A stretch of DNA of 64,000 bases from Enterobacter mori (lineage in GTDB: Bacteria; Pseudomonadota; Gammaproteobacteria; Enterobacterales; Enterobacteriaceae). The stretch is taken from positions 4,030,001 through 4,094,000 of the forward strand of contig NZ_CP104285.1 of NCBI RefSeq assembly GCF_025244905.1. The letters are read 5' to 3'. Both the position numbers and the translations under genes were made by a program. Numbering within the stretch: the stretch's first letter is position 1; each line of letters opens with the position of its first letter. The notes under the pieces were generated by a model, which had not been told where the DNA came from, did not search any database, and saw nothing but the letters and a program-made list of their open reading frames with translations. Of this stretch, positions 1-11,300 are shown piece after piece.

Positions 1-121
1 TATTTACACTTCCAGTATGAGTCCTGAGCTTATGAAGAGCATCACAGACATCTGCCCACAAAGGAGAATCCTTTTTACTGAATCCTGTATGTTCGCAAAA
101 CAGGAAAAGCTTCATATTCAT
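1..121 (-). CDS. Partial hypothetical protein, N-terminal 40 residues
   Basis: An open frame runs leftward off the window edge from an ATG at 121. An AGGA Shine-Dalgarno sits at 128-131, six bases upstream. The visible protein begins MNMKLFLFCEHTGFSKK and stays open for 40 codons to the edge. An alternative in-frame ATG lies at 115. No family was recognised from so short a piece, and neither a signal peptide nor a membrane segment is clear. The good ribosome binding site is the main reason to call it; the rest lies outside the window, so it could still be a chance frame. Confidence 0.45.
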   Translation of the reverse strand, partial: MNMKLFLFCEHTGFSKKDSPLWADVCDALHKLRTHTGSVN

Positions 122-599
122 CTTTCATCCTTTAACAAAGTTGTTCTCCTGGAATTTTAACATGGAAGACAAATAATCAAGAGTAGGATGAAGAAAGATA
201 AAGTGATATTGCTGGCAAATTACAGATTTTAGGAATTTTATGGTAAACAGGGAGAATGGATGACAGGGTGTTTTGAATGACAACTGCAAACAAGCGTGAC
301 AACAGGTAATGGGGCGAATGTTACGGTTGAAAAAGAGATTTCAGCGCGGGGCCAGAGATCATTTACTCAAAAATATTGTTCATGAATATTTTCTGAAGCC
401 ACTTCGCAATTCTCAAAATTATCTCCCCACCAGATACTGAATTTTTATACAGTCCGGTATAATCAACCCATAGAAAATCACTCCACAGTAAAGGAAGCAT
501 TAACAGGATATAATTTTTCAAATTATTAAAGAACGCGACATGAAGGTGTACCACCACCTCCATGCCGCTAACCACAAAGCAACTAATCAGGAGTTGAAT
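122..599. other. Intergenic region upstream of the symE-like gene
   Basis: This 478-base AT-rich gap separates the leftward partial gene from the rightward symE-like gene. A TATAAT at 458-463 is a plausible -10 for the rightward gene, with only a weak -35 near 435-440, giving a leader of about 130 bases. A 70-codon frame on the minus strand (575-363) has a hydrophobic centre but no visible ribosome binding site. In E. coli, symE is opposed by an antisense RNA, SymR, over its leader and start; this is where a counterpart would lie, but no antisense promoter could be identified with confidence. No LexA box was found. Confidence 0.4.
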
Positions 600-1052
600 A
601 TGGCTGAGACGAATTTTAAGCCAGAGTTTACTGTTTTCAAAACAGAATCAGACGCTTTTAACAGTATTACTGAAAACCGCGATCTGATACGCAAAAAAGA
701 TATCCGTCGTTTGCACGGAAACCAGACTGATGCTGCCCCTGTTCATCCTCGTGCAGAAACGCAGGAAGATAGTTCTGCCTGTTGCGAGCTTTATTCCCGG
801 GTGGACTGTCGATACCTTCCCCTTAGCGGCAAGTGGCTCGCAAATGCAGGTTTTATCAACGGCATGCCTGTCAAAATCCGGGTGATGAAAGATTGTATTG
901 TTATTACACCGCAACATACACGCGAACTATGGGGCTGTCTTGAAGGCATGAGTGTGGCGAATATTAATAAAAAGAAAGTGGCGCAGTGGCTGAAAACGTT
1001 TCCGGGAGCGCTGAATGATTTGGGAGATGTGCCGGTGGTAAAGCGGGGGTAA
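600..1052 (+). CDS. SymE-family type I toxin-like protein
   Basis: The protein is 150 residues. Residues about 64-104 match the SymE pattern: YLPLSGKWLANAGF followed by GMPVKIRVMKDCIVITPQ, the SpoVT/AbrB-like swapped-hairpin fold of SymE toxins. E. coli SymE is an SOS-induced RNA-associated toxin, controlled by the antisense RNA SymR, that compacts the nucleoid and slows translation. I chose the ATG at 600 because CAGGAG at 588-593 is ideally spaced; an in-frame ATG at 540 would add 20 residues but lacks such a site. The protein is longer than E. coli SymE (113 residues), with an unmatched polar N-terminal part of about 60 residues and a C-terminal tail. It sits alone, convergent with a lipoprotein gene. 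Family membership is fairly sure; toxicity is inferred. Confidence 0.75.
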   Translation: MAETNFKPEFTVFKTESDAFNSITENRDLIRKKDIRRLHGNQTDAAPVHPRAETQEDSSACCELYSRVDCRYLPLSGKWLANAGFINGMPVKIRVMKDCIVITPQHTRELWGCLEGMSVANINKKKVAQWLKTFPGALNDLGDVPVVKRG

Positions 1053-1070
1053 ATGACGTATAAAAAATAA

Positions 1071-1094
1071 AATCCCGGTGTTAAGACCGGGATT
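1071..1094. terminator. Bidirectional hairpin terminator between convergent genes
   Basis: A perfect 9-bp stem (AATCCCGGT / ACCGGGATT) with a 6-base loop lies between the convergent symE-like and lipoprotein genes. On the minus strand it is followed by TTTATTTTTTA, a good Rho-independent terminator for the lipoprotein gene. On the plus strand the tail is weaker. Confidence 0.75.
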
Positions 1095-1113
1095 GGATAA
1101 CTTAATATAGATG

Positions 1114-1791
1114 CTACTTTTTAAGCAAGCGCGGGAGTTGATTATTTAACTCAAGGATACAGGCATCCATATACTTCTGGGTTTCAACAGTTACCTTCTT
1201 ATAATTCTCACGTTCCCATTCTGACAGATTCGCTTCCACAGGAGCTGGGGAACATTCAGCTACGGTATAAGCGGAAAACATATTCCCACTCTCAGGTTTT
1301 TTATAGAAAAGTACCTTATATTTCAGCTGATAAACGGGAGTGGTTGCCGTAGCATTTTTAAAGATCAATGCCCAGGTAGCATGGCCAATATAGAGTTGCT
1401 CTTTATAAACATACCCGCTGGATTGGGAGTCCATCCATTTACTGATAGTTTTCTTTGCAGCTTCAGCGAGATAGGTATCAGTAGGGTTTTTGATCGACTC
1501 GATGATTTCCCCTTTATAATTTTCTTTATCAAAACTGCTGGAATTTATATTTCCGGTTAACACAGACAAAACGGCTAGCCCTTTTCCTACAGCGTTATGA
1601 GTCGGGGTAACTACGCGTAGTGAATTATCTGCGATACGATTATTATTAAGGTCTGCCTGTGCTGACACAGCCATAATCTCAATCGAACTACCATTTGAAG
1701 AGGTTACATTTTCAGGTTTTACTTTGCTGGCACAACCCGTTAGCGCTACAACGAAAAGTAAAGTAGTTGCTGAAAATTTTGTTACTTTCAT
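1114..1791 (-). CDS. Hypothetical lipoprotein
   Basis: The 225-residue protein has a type II signal peptide: MKVTKFS, a hydrophobic run, and the lipobox LTGC with the acylated cysteine at residue 20. It should therefore be lipid-anchored in the envelope. The start is supported by AAGGA just upstream on the minus strand. The mature part is mixed polar sequence with no recognised domain; two or three cysteines near the C-terminus (AECSP, DACIL) could pair. It lies directly downstream of cdiI but about 220 bases away with a hairpin between, so it is probably a separate unit. I do not recognise the family. Orphan lipoprotein genes of this kind are common cargo in enterobacterial accessory islands. 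Confidence 0.7.
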   Translation of the reverse strand: MKVTKFSATTLLFVVALTGCASKVKPENVTSSNGSSIEIMAVSAQADLNNNRIADNSLRVVTPTHNAVGKGLAVLSVLTGNINSSSFDKENYKGEIIESIKNPTDTYLAEAAKKTISKWMDSQSSGYVYKEQLYIGHATWALIFKNATATTPVYQLKYKVLFYKKPESGNMFSAYTVAECSPAPVEANLSEWERENYKKVTVETQKYMDACILELNNQLPRLLKK

Positions 1792-1914
1792 TTTCTTTCC
1801 TTGAGATAAAATAATGAAGGAGAATATCCTTCTACTTGCTTACGCTTACCGCTCTTTCGTACTTAGTTCAGGCCTAATTCGGCGTTCCCCTGCATTCTGC
1901 AATATCCACTGCCG

Positions 1915-2007
1915 TTAAATGTCGACAATCGGCTGGTGATCCAGCACAGGAACGGGAATTTCGGGTAAAGCCTGATAGAACGATCCCGGCGCGGTGGCCG
2001 GGATCGT
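1915..2007 (-). pseudogene. Coding-like remnant in frame downstream of cdiI
   Basis: After the cdiI stop codon the same frame stays open for 30 codons to a TAA at 1915-1917. It reads TIPATAPGSFYQALPEI followed by PVPVLDHQPIVDI, a proline-rich sequence that looks more like protein than random translation. There is no start codon or ribosome binding site. It may be the 3' end of a former gene left when the toxin/immunity module was exchanged, or it may be chance. Part of it also forms the hairpin at 1979-2008. Confidence 0.25.
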
Positions 2008-2008
2008 T
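1979..2008 (-). terminator. Strong hairpin just after cdiI
   Basis: A perfect 12-bp stem (AACGATCCCGGC / GCCGGGATCGTT) with a 6-base loop begins at the cdiI stop codon. On the minus strand it is followed by CTATCAGGCTTT rather than a clean T run, so termination would be weak or Rho-assisted; mRNA 3'-end protection is the other likely role. Confidence 0.5.
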
Positions 2009-2394
2009 TATACGATTATTTGATTGATTTTTAATATATCTTTTCTTAGATCATCGTTAATATCTGAAGGAGACAGCTGGTTAATCAGTTGCCTTATTTG
2101 GGTAAAAGTATTTTTCTGACCTCTTAGATCTTCTGCTTTTATGGTTGATAAGGCAGTAATTAGTTCACCATCGTAATAATCACCTGCCAACGGCTCTTCA
2201 GTCAGAACTTCCAATACCCTTGGCATCAATTGGTCAATACATAATTTCTGTCGGATAGCTCGGCAGAGGTCTTCCACTGTTAGCTCTTCAATAGGTACAT
2301 CAATAATACGTTCGAACCAGAGTTCAAGTGGTGATTGTTGATCTGGTTCTTTCGTCACATTGATGTTTCCAATCAATTTACGGAAGGTAATCAT
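2008..2394 (-). CDS. cdiI: CDI immunity protein
   Basis: The 128-residue, acidic, cytosolic protein is encoded immediately after cdiA; the two overlap by four bases (ATGA), typical of a co-translated toxin/immunity pair. The central segment [17 protein letters not shown], then [23 protein letters not shown], matches the CdiI_3-type immunity family (named from memory of that motif). Its role would be to bind and neutralise the C-terminal toxin of the CdiA above, protecting siblings that deliver the toxin on contact. Immunity proteins are specific to their cognate toxin, so it would not protect against other CdiA types. Position and motif agree well; the exact family label is less certain than the role. 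Confidence 0.85.
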   Translation of the reverse strand: MITFRKLIGNINVTKEPDQQSPLELWFERIIDVPIEELTVEDLCRAIRQKLCIDQLMPRVLEVLTEEPLAGDYYDGELITALSTIKAEDLRGQKNTFTQIRQLINQLSPSDINDDLRKDILKINQIIV

Positions 2395-5300
2395 ATTCCA
2401 TGTCCTTTCAAAGCCGATTCTATTTTATTAATAGCATCTGTTGCTCTACTATACGCAGCCTGAGCTTCGGGGTTGTTGACGTTTTTCAACGTATCCGCAT
2501 GATTTCTTAATCCTCTGAGCGTATTTTGCATTTCCTGCATATGATCCCAATACCCTCCATTCTCTTTAGGCACTGGATTACCATCCATGTCTTTGATAGT
2601 TCCAGTAATATCATGGTCTTTCAGAGCATTTTTTATAGTGTTATCAATCTTCTTAATCGCACTTTCTTGTTTCTGATTAAGCTTTTCTACGGGCTTTTCA
2701 TTTTGCTGCTTAGGATCATTTTCCGGCGGTGGTGGTGGTGTACCGGTGCCTGAACCCGCACCGCCCAGTTCTGCTTTCTCACCATCCGTCAGATCCTTGC
2801 CAATATTCGGGTTCGAAGCACTCCCTGAACCGTACTTATCCTGCAACGAACTGAGATACTTACTGGTGATCTCATCATTACCCATCATTTCAAGGGTAAC
2901 AAGATGATCCAGTTCATCAGCAGTCAGCTTGTCGGCAAGTGTTTTTGCCACGGCGCCAGTAATACCGGCTTTGACCCCGATTTCCAGCAACTGCTCTGCG
3001 ACCTTCGTCCTGCAGGGTGCAGCAACCGCGCAACCTCTGGCAACCAGTGCCAGTGAGTTATTCTCCGCCGCATTCTTCCCGGCCTGCCCCCCGGCCACCG
3101 CTGACCCCGTACTATCCCCCGTCAGCCCGCCAGCCATCCCGGCCGATATCGTTGCCAGCGCACTGACCGTCTGCTTCTGCTCCTCGCTCAGCTTCGACAA
3201 ATCTTTGACGTCAGGGTACAGCATACCCGCTATCGCTTTCGCCGCAAGCTCACCGGTCGCCGCGCCCGCAGCACCCGCTGCCGCACTGTTCCCCTGCAGT
3301 GCCGCAACTGCGCCACCCAGTATCGCATGCGCTATGGCTTTCGCTGCCGTATTGTCATCAATCCCCATGCCGTGACCAATACGATACGCCAGCTCCGGTG
3401 CCGAGGCCCCCGCCAGCGCTGCCTTCAGGTCGCTGCCTGCCAGCCCCTGAAGCGCGGCCGTCGCCGCCTGGATACCCCGCTGCAGGTCGCTGCCCGTGCC
3501 GTATTTCGCCGTCGTGGTCTTGTACGCATCGGTCCCGCGCAGGGCATCCTGATAGGCCTTTTTCAGTGCGTCGCTGGCATCCGCGTCCGGCTCAGTCACG
3601 CCCTCTTTCGACAGCGCATCCCGCGCTGCCTTCAGCCCTTCTGTCTCTCCATAAGTGTTCGCAATGTCCACCGCCTGCGAGCCAATCTCACCAATCAGCT
3701 GCACTTCCTGCAGGCGCTGCTGCTCCTTCTCCTTGTCAAATATCGGACTGATGATGCCGTTCGCATGCTCCGCATCGCGGCTCAGGTCAGCCACATCCTG
3801 CTTCTGGCTCTCCTTGTCGCGGATGATGAGCGTCCCCTCGCTCACCGCCGCCTGTGTCGTGCCTTCCGCGTGACCACTGTTACCGCCTCCGGCCAGCAGA
3901 GCGTTCGCCATGTTCCCGGCAAACTGCCCGCCGATGCTGCCGCCCGAGCTGATGCCCGCGCCCTGATGTTCGGTCTTAAAGTCCGCCTGGTTGTGGATAT
4001 CACTGAAGCCCAGCGTCCCGGTGTCGAGGCGATTTTTATCCGCCGTCGCCGTTGAGGCAATCACCCCGCCGTCAAGCTGCGTGTGTTTACCCACCGTCAC
4101 ATCAAAACCACCGCTGCCGGCGAACAGCCCGCTCTGCTCCTGCACCGAGTCGTAGTCACTGGTCATTTTATCGCGGCTGACGTTGACGCTGCCCGAAGCC
4201 GTGCCTGCACCAAAGGTGTACCCCACGCCGCCGCTGACGCTGTTCTGTTTGCTGTTGTAGTGGTCACTGTCCTGAGTACTGGCAATCGTCAGGTCGCGCC
4301 CGATATCCGCCACCACGGCTTCACCGCTCACCTGCGCCCCGGCAATCGTCGCGTCACGCCCGGTGTTGATGGTCACGCGGTTACCCGCATCAACCGTGGT
4401 CTCGTTCTGCCAGACGCCGTTGCCCTTCTCGTGCCCTTTGCTGCTATTGGCGTTCGCCGAGATGCTGATGCCCGCCCCACCGGAGCCGACACCTACCCCG
4501 ACACCCAGGCTGCCGCCGCTGCTGCTGTTTTTACCCGTCGTCTGCTGCGTGTCCTGCGAGGCAATCAGGTTGACGTCCCGCGCCGCCTCCAGCGTCACGT
4601 CTTTCCCGGCCTTAATCTGGCTCCCCGCCACGGTGATGTCGCTTCCGGTGGCTTTTATCGTGATGTTATTACCCGCACTCAGGGTGCTGCCTGTTGTCGT
4701 CTCACTCTGCATATGGGATGAGGATGTCGACGACTGCGTTCCCACCGACGCACTGACGCCGACAGTGTTGTTATTCCCTTTGTCAGAACTGCCCTTCGCC
4801 TGGTCCAGCGCAACCGCCTGACCCGCCTGCACGCCGGAAAGCGCCGCCTGAGTACCCTGAAGTGCAGCAAGGCGCGAGTCGCTGCTCTGCTTCGCGCTCT
4901 GCGCCGTGGTGACCGCGTTATTCACCGCGCTCCCCGCCGCCCCTGACAGCGCCACCGTCAGCCCGCTGCTCTTCTGCTCAAACGTCTCATCGCGGGTGCG
5001 TTTGTCATGCCCCGGTTCAATCACCACGCTGTCGCCCGTCAGGCTGATATCCTTCTGCGCGATGATATCCGCCCCGCCGATATGCGCCTGTTTGCCCGCC
5101 GTGATGCTGACGCTGCCGCCCGTCGAGCCGACGGTGCTGAAGCTCTCGCTCTGCGTCGTGCCCTGCTCTCGCAGGTCGTGGGTGGTTTTGCTGCTGCCGA
5201 TGGTGAAGCCGATACCGCCCGTGCCCATCAGGCCGGACTTTTTGGTCTCCTTAAAGCGCCAGGAGGTGTCGGTGTTGGTGGCCGCCACGATGTCCACGTT

Positions 5301-8300
5301 GTTGCCTGCGGACAGGGCCACGTCGCCGTCTCCGGCGACCGCCGAACCTTTCACCAGCAAGTTGTTCCCTGCCGACACCGTCACATTGTCACCGCTCAGC
5401 AGCGAGCCTTTCTCCCGCGTCGCGCTGTCTTCCTCGATGGTGTGGGTGGTCTTCTTGCTGAGGAACCCGCTACTGGTTTTGGTTTGCTCCCGGTAGCGGT
5501 AATCGCTCTCCGTTGCCGTCGTCAGGTTGACGTCGCGGCCTGCCGCCACGCCGATATCGCCCTGCGCAGTGACCTCTGCCGCCTGCGCGGTCACGTCGCG
5601 CCCGGCGAGGATCACCGTATTACCGCCGCTGGCAATCTCCGTTCCCTGCTGACGAACAGATTCATCAATGACGGTTTTTTTCTTCGCCTGGCTGCTGGAG
5701 CGTTCCGTTGACGCTTCCGCCAGCAGGTTCACATCCCGCCCGGCCTGAACCCCCACATCGCCTTCCGCTGCCATCGCCGCCGCACGAGCATTCACGTCGT
5801 TACCCGCCTGCAGGGTCAGATCGCCGCCCGCACTCAGGGTGCTGCCCTGATGCGTGACGGACGCTGTCTCTGTGGTCGCACGGTTGCCCCCGGCACGTCC
5901 CTCGCTCGTCGCAATCTCGTTGGCGGTGATGTTGATGTCATTCCCCGCCGCCATGGCCAGACTGCCGCCCGCCGACACGTTTGCGCCGGTCACGTTGATA
6001 TCCTGTCCGGCGCGCATCGTCAGCCCGTCGGTGGCGGTGACGGAGGCCGTCCTGCCCACATCCGTACCGCTAAAACGCACATTGCCCGCATCAACATTCC
6101 ACTGCTGCGCGCGGGTCACGTTGTTAATGCTGCCCGTGACGCTCTCCAGCCCTACCGTTTTACCGCTGATGGTGGAGCCGATGTTGTTGATGTCCCCCAG
6201 CACGCTCAGGTTCAGCCCGCCGCCTGCGCTCAGCAGCCCGGCGTTGAGGTTACTCAGGCTGTTGCTGCTGTCGATTGTCAGGCCATTCTGCGCCGCGATC
6301 GTACTGCCGCTGTTGATGACGTTGCCGCCCGCCAGCTGGACGTTATTACCGCTAATCACGCTGCCGCTGTGAACAGTGACGTCTTTCGGTGACAGATAGA
6401 CTTTCGGGATCATCACCGTCTGACCATTAATGGTCGCCGCTTCCCACCACAGCAGGCTGTGGTCAAGCGCGGCAACCTGCGCCGCCGTGAGCGCCACGCC
6501 AAATTGCAGCCCCAGCGTTGTCTGTTGCTCTGCGGCGCTGTCCATCAGGTAGCGCATCTGTTCGAGGTCGGAACCGATGCCGTTGATATACCGGCTGCCG
6601 GTCTGGTTCAGGATGGCGTTGCTGACGTAACGGGTATCGAATGCCGCGTCGCCGAGGAAACGGTAGTCGCGGTCCGGGTTCAGGCCGAGCCTGTCGAGGA
6701 AATACGATGAACCAAGGAACTGGTTCCGATCGGTGAACGCGCTGTTGGTTTCGCGCGGCGCGTCGCCGGGTTTTATGCCGAGCAGGTCATACAGTCCGTC
6801 AAACAGGCTGTCGTCCATATTACCGAGGTCATCGAGCTTCGGGTTCACCGTAATCAGATACGGGCTGTCGGGATCGGTGGATGGCACGAAGTAACCGTTG
6901 TTGCCGGATGGCAGTGGATAGTTACTGCTGCTGCCGTTCTGATCGGAAAGGGATGAAGCGCCGGAGATGTCTTTCAGGGCGTCGCTTAACGCATCACGCC
7001 ATTGCGGCGTGGTGATGTCCTGCGTATCGGTTTCGACAAGAGACTGCGCCTGCTCACCATTGGCGATGGACTGATTGCTGAGTGGGGTCAGCGTTGGTAC
7101 GGCAATCGTATTGCTAAAGCCATCCGTGTTCGCGGTGACGAGCGTGTTGCTGATATCGTTAGTAAAGGTTGCGGAGACATTGCCGCCAGCCTGTATTACT
7201 GCCCTAACAACGTTAGCGGTATTTTCTGATTCGAACTCACGACCAGCCAGAGTATAGGTTATACCACCAGCATTAATGGTTGATGCCGTGTAGACAAGAT
7301 ACTCCGTCTCAGAACTGGCCTGATAGCTTTGGTTGTTGAGTTGCGTACCTTTTAGGCTAATGTCGCGATTAGCAAGTATATTGCTACCGCTATTGTCGAG
7401 ATAATTTGCAGTGATATTTAGATTATTAGCAGATGCTATGCGCGCTGCCTGGCCAGCACTGCTTACATCAACCTCAGTTCGTTTAATACCAAAACGTTTG
7501 GTTTGACCCGAATCATTAATCCGGTAAGAGGTGGTAAAGAAAGGCTCGTCCATGCTGCACGCACCTGGATAGGTTGGAAAACTCATACAGCTTCCAACCC
7601 AGACATCCGTGCGATTTTTTACTGTTGAATAGCTTCCTTCCTCCATATCATCCAGGCTTACAACAAAGGATGAATCACCAACCCAGGAAGGGTTATCCAA
7701 ATCAATTATCTGAGTATTCGAATTGCTTCCATCTCGCTCATTTAATAAGTGGGCTGTAATGATCGTAATATCACCCTTCTGCGTCTCAATATTTCCGGAC
7801 GTGTTCACCACTTCACTGTTCGCCGCACCCGCTGCATTTTTCTGCATCCACAGGCTATTCCCTGCCAGAATATCGCCGTAGACGTTATGGATACGCTCAG
7901 CGAAAAGTTGCAAATTATTCGCAGCATAAATCAGTGCGGTATTGAGCAAGGTGCCCGCCGCATTCATCGTCAGGCTGCCTGCCGTACCGGTAAAGCCATT
8001 CACGGTAATATCGCTCAGGCTCTTAAATACCACGTCGCCGGCTGCAGAGAGGCTACCGGCTGCATTGAGCAAAATACGTTGCGCACTGAACGCGCTGTCA
8101 CCCTTACCTGCGGTGAACTGGCCGTTGTTGGTTAACGCCCCACCGGCGCTCAGAACGAGGCTGTTTCCCTGTAGGGTGCCATTATTGGTGATATCACCCT
8201 CAGTGGTGAGAGACAGGCTGTTGCTGGCGGCCAGCGTTCCACTGAACTCCAGCGCACTTAACAGGTGAAGCGTGACATCCCCCAGCGCCACAATCTGTCC

Positions 8301-11300
8301 GGCGTTTTTCAGCGTGCCGTTGTTGAGCATGAGGTTACCCGCACTGAATAACCTACCGCTGGTGGCGTTGGTAATCGCATCGCCCTTCACCGTAAGCGAA
8401 GTGGTGCCGAGTGCCGTACCGCTGTTATTCAGTTTTTGATAGTTAACCAGCAGGTCTGCACCCTGCAGCGTGCCGTCGTTGGTGAGAGTCATTCCCCGTA
8501 GTTCGGCGTTGTCGGTCGCAAGTATCCGCCCACTATTCACGACGTTCACCACATCCAGCAGCAACCTCACTGCCTGAACCAGCCCAACGTTACTGTTCGT
8601 CAGCTCCGGCGCGGTCAGTGTGAGGCCACCGCCAGAGAGCACTTTGCCGTCGTTCTGTACGCGGGTGGTGGCCTTCACCGCAGATTCCCCACCGCCCTGT
8701 ATCGTGCCCTGATTATTCAGCGTGTCAGCCGACACCGTCAGTGCGTTTTCACTGAGCAGCACACCGCTGTCGGTATTGTTCAGCACGCCCGTGGCACTCA
8801 GCGTCAGCGCTTCTCCCTGAAGCCGTCCGCTATTAATGAGTTGCCCGGCAGTAACCGTGGTAGCTTTCCCCTGGATTTGCCCGGCGTTCGTTGCATTGTC
8901 CGCATCAAGCGTCAGCGCTCCTGCACTGAGCAGTTTTCCTCCGGCCTGGTTATTCAGCTGCTTAAGGGCGACCGAAAGCGCATCAACGCCGGTGATCTCG
9001 CCGCTGTTGTTCAGCGTACTGGCCTCCAGCGAGAGGTGCTTCGCAATCCACTGCCCGCTGTTTGCCAGCGTCAGTGCTGAGAGCGCCAGTTCTCCGTTTG
9101 AGGTGACTTTGCTGCCCGTCGTACTGATAAGATTGCTGACGATATGCGCATCCAGTACATCTGCCGCCTGGATCGCACCGCCGTTCGTAAGCGCCTGCGC
9201 ATGAATAAGTACCCGTTTACCCTGCCATTGCCCGGCGTTACTGAGGTCACCGGCCGTCACCGTCAACTCACCTGCCGTCAGCAGCGCTCCCGATGCTTCA
9301 TTCACCAGCGAGAGGAGCGGTGCAGCCATCTCCAGACGAGCAGCCAGCGTCAGCGCGGCGATCCCGGTGAGCGTGCCGCTGTTAGTGATACTGTCCTGAT
9401 GCGCGGTGACATGGTTCCCCTGAACCGTTCCGCTGTTGCGCAGCGTATTCCCCGCGAGCGAGAGCGTGCCAGCCGATAACAGATTGCCGTTGTTAACGGT
9501 ATTGCCCGCATTCAGCGTGATGTCTCCCTGGCTCATCACTTCACCGGTATTGCTGAATGTCCCGGTGGTGAAGGAATTAAAGGAGCCGGTCGCCAGCGAA
9601 CTTCCGCTGTTATTCCAGTCGCGGCCGCGGAGACTGACATTCTGCCCCTGCAGCTGGCCAGCGGTGGTTAGCGTGGTGCCTGAAAAGGTGAGGTTCCCCC
9701 CCGTAAGCGTGCGCGAGCCTGCCGCTAAATCCAGCACACCGGCGGTCACGGATAACGCGGTATCACCCTGCAAAAGACCGCGACTGTCGAGGCGATCGGC
9801 ATTCAGCGTCAGCGTGTTCCCCACGATACTGCCTGCACTGGACACCGATTGTGCCGTGATGCTGTTTTCCCCCTGCGCCAGCAGCAGGCCTCCTGCGCTG
9901 TTATTCAGCGTATCGTAATCAACAAGAAGTGAAGCGCCGCTCAGCTCGCCGCTGTTGGTCAGGGTTGAGCCAGACAGGGAAAGCGCCGCGTCGCTGGTGA
10001 TAATACCGGCGTTGTTCAGTTCAGAGAGAGAAAGCGACAGCGCCGCCGGGCTGTACAGCACGCCGCTGCTGCGGTTATCCAGCAGACGGGTAACCAGTGA
10101 CAGCGTCTGACCCGCGTGGATCAAACCACTGTTAATGACTGCAGGGCTGCTGATGGCGAGCGAAGACGCCGTCAGCGTCCCCCTGTTATTGAGATTCGTG
10201 GTTTCAATCTTCAGGGCTGACGCTGAAGATTTTCCCCCGTGACTGAGAGCGTCAGTGGCTGTCAGGATAAGCCCATATTTCGCAGCCTGCGTCCCATCAA
10301 GCTGCGCATTCTGTACGTCCACGCTGACGCTGTTACCCTGCGTCTGCGCCGTTGCCGTGGTCGTCAGGCTTTGACCCCGAACGCTCACGGAACCGCCCGC
10401 GCTGGTTTCGCCTGCAAGGGTGGTAGCCGTATTGTTCAGCGCCAGATCGCCATCGCTGTGGGTCACTGACTTTTCGGTTGTGATGAACGCGTCTGATGAG
10501 CCATCAAGCCCTCTGGCACCGGAAAGCGTGCCGCTGTTTGTCACCTGTGCAGCCTTCAGCGTCAGCGTGTCATCGCTGACGAGCGCGCCGCTGTTATCCA
10601 GCTTACCGCTCGCGATAACGGTCGTTTTGCCTTTCGCGCCGGTGTCACCAGACAGCGTGGCGTTGCGAGCGTTGATACCCAGCGTGGAGGCGCTTTTCAG
10701 GGTGCCGGAACTGGTGATGTCGGTTCCTGAAACGTCCAGGTTGTTGCCCTGAACGGTGCCGGTATTGCTGAATGTCCCGGTCGTCAACGAGGCATCCGTC
10801 CCCGCGGACAGCATCCCGCTGTTGATCAGGTTCCCCGTATTTATGGCAAGAGATTTTCCGGCAGTGGTACTGCCTTTCAGCAGGGTGTTCCCTGACGTGG
10901 AGAGAGCGATATTCCCGCTGGCACTGGTTCTGCTGCTGCTCTCCTGAGTCAGCGCCTGACCGCTGAGCGAGATATCTGAGGCGCTGACGTTTCCGCGCTG
11001 CGTCAGCTCACCGCCTTTCACCAACAGTTGCTGACCCGCGACGACAGAGCCGTTAAGCGCGGCACGCTGCGACGCTTCCAGCGAAATATGGCGTGATGCG
11101 GTCAGCTGCGTCCCGGTCTCCAGCGTTTTCGCGTTAACCGTGGCATCCTGCCCGGCGATGTTTTTCCCCTTAAGCGCCGCGTTTTCTGCAACGTTCACAG
11201 CAAGGTTACGACCGGCACCGGCCTGAGCATCCGCACTCTGGGTGAGGGCGTTTGCCGTCAACGTGATGTCTGCTCCCGCAGTGAACGCGCCGCCGTTTTG

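Noticed and set aside
84..102. CTGT...ACAG resembling a LexA box near the left edge
   Set aside because: The spacing is 11 bases instead of 8, so it does not fit the SOS box.
363..575. 70-codon minus-strand frame with a hydrophobic centre, upstream of the symE-like gene
   Set aside because: No ribosome binding site and no recognisable family; considered as part of a possible antisense RNA region instead.
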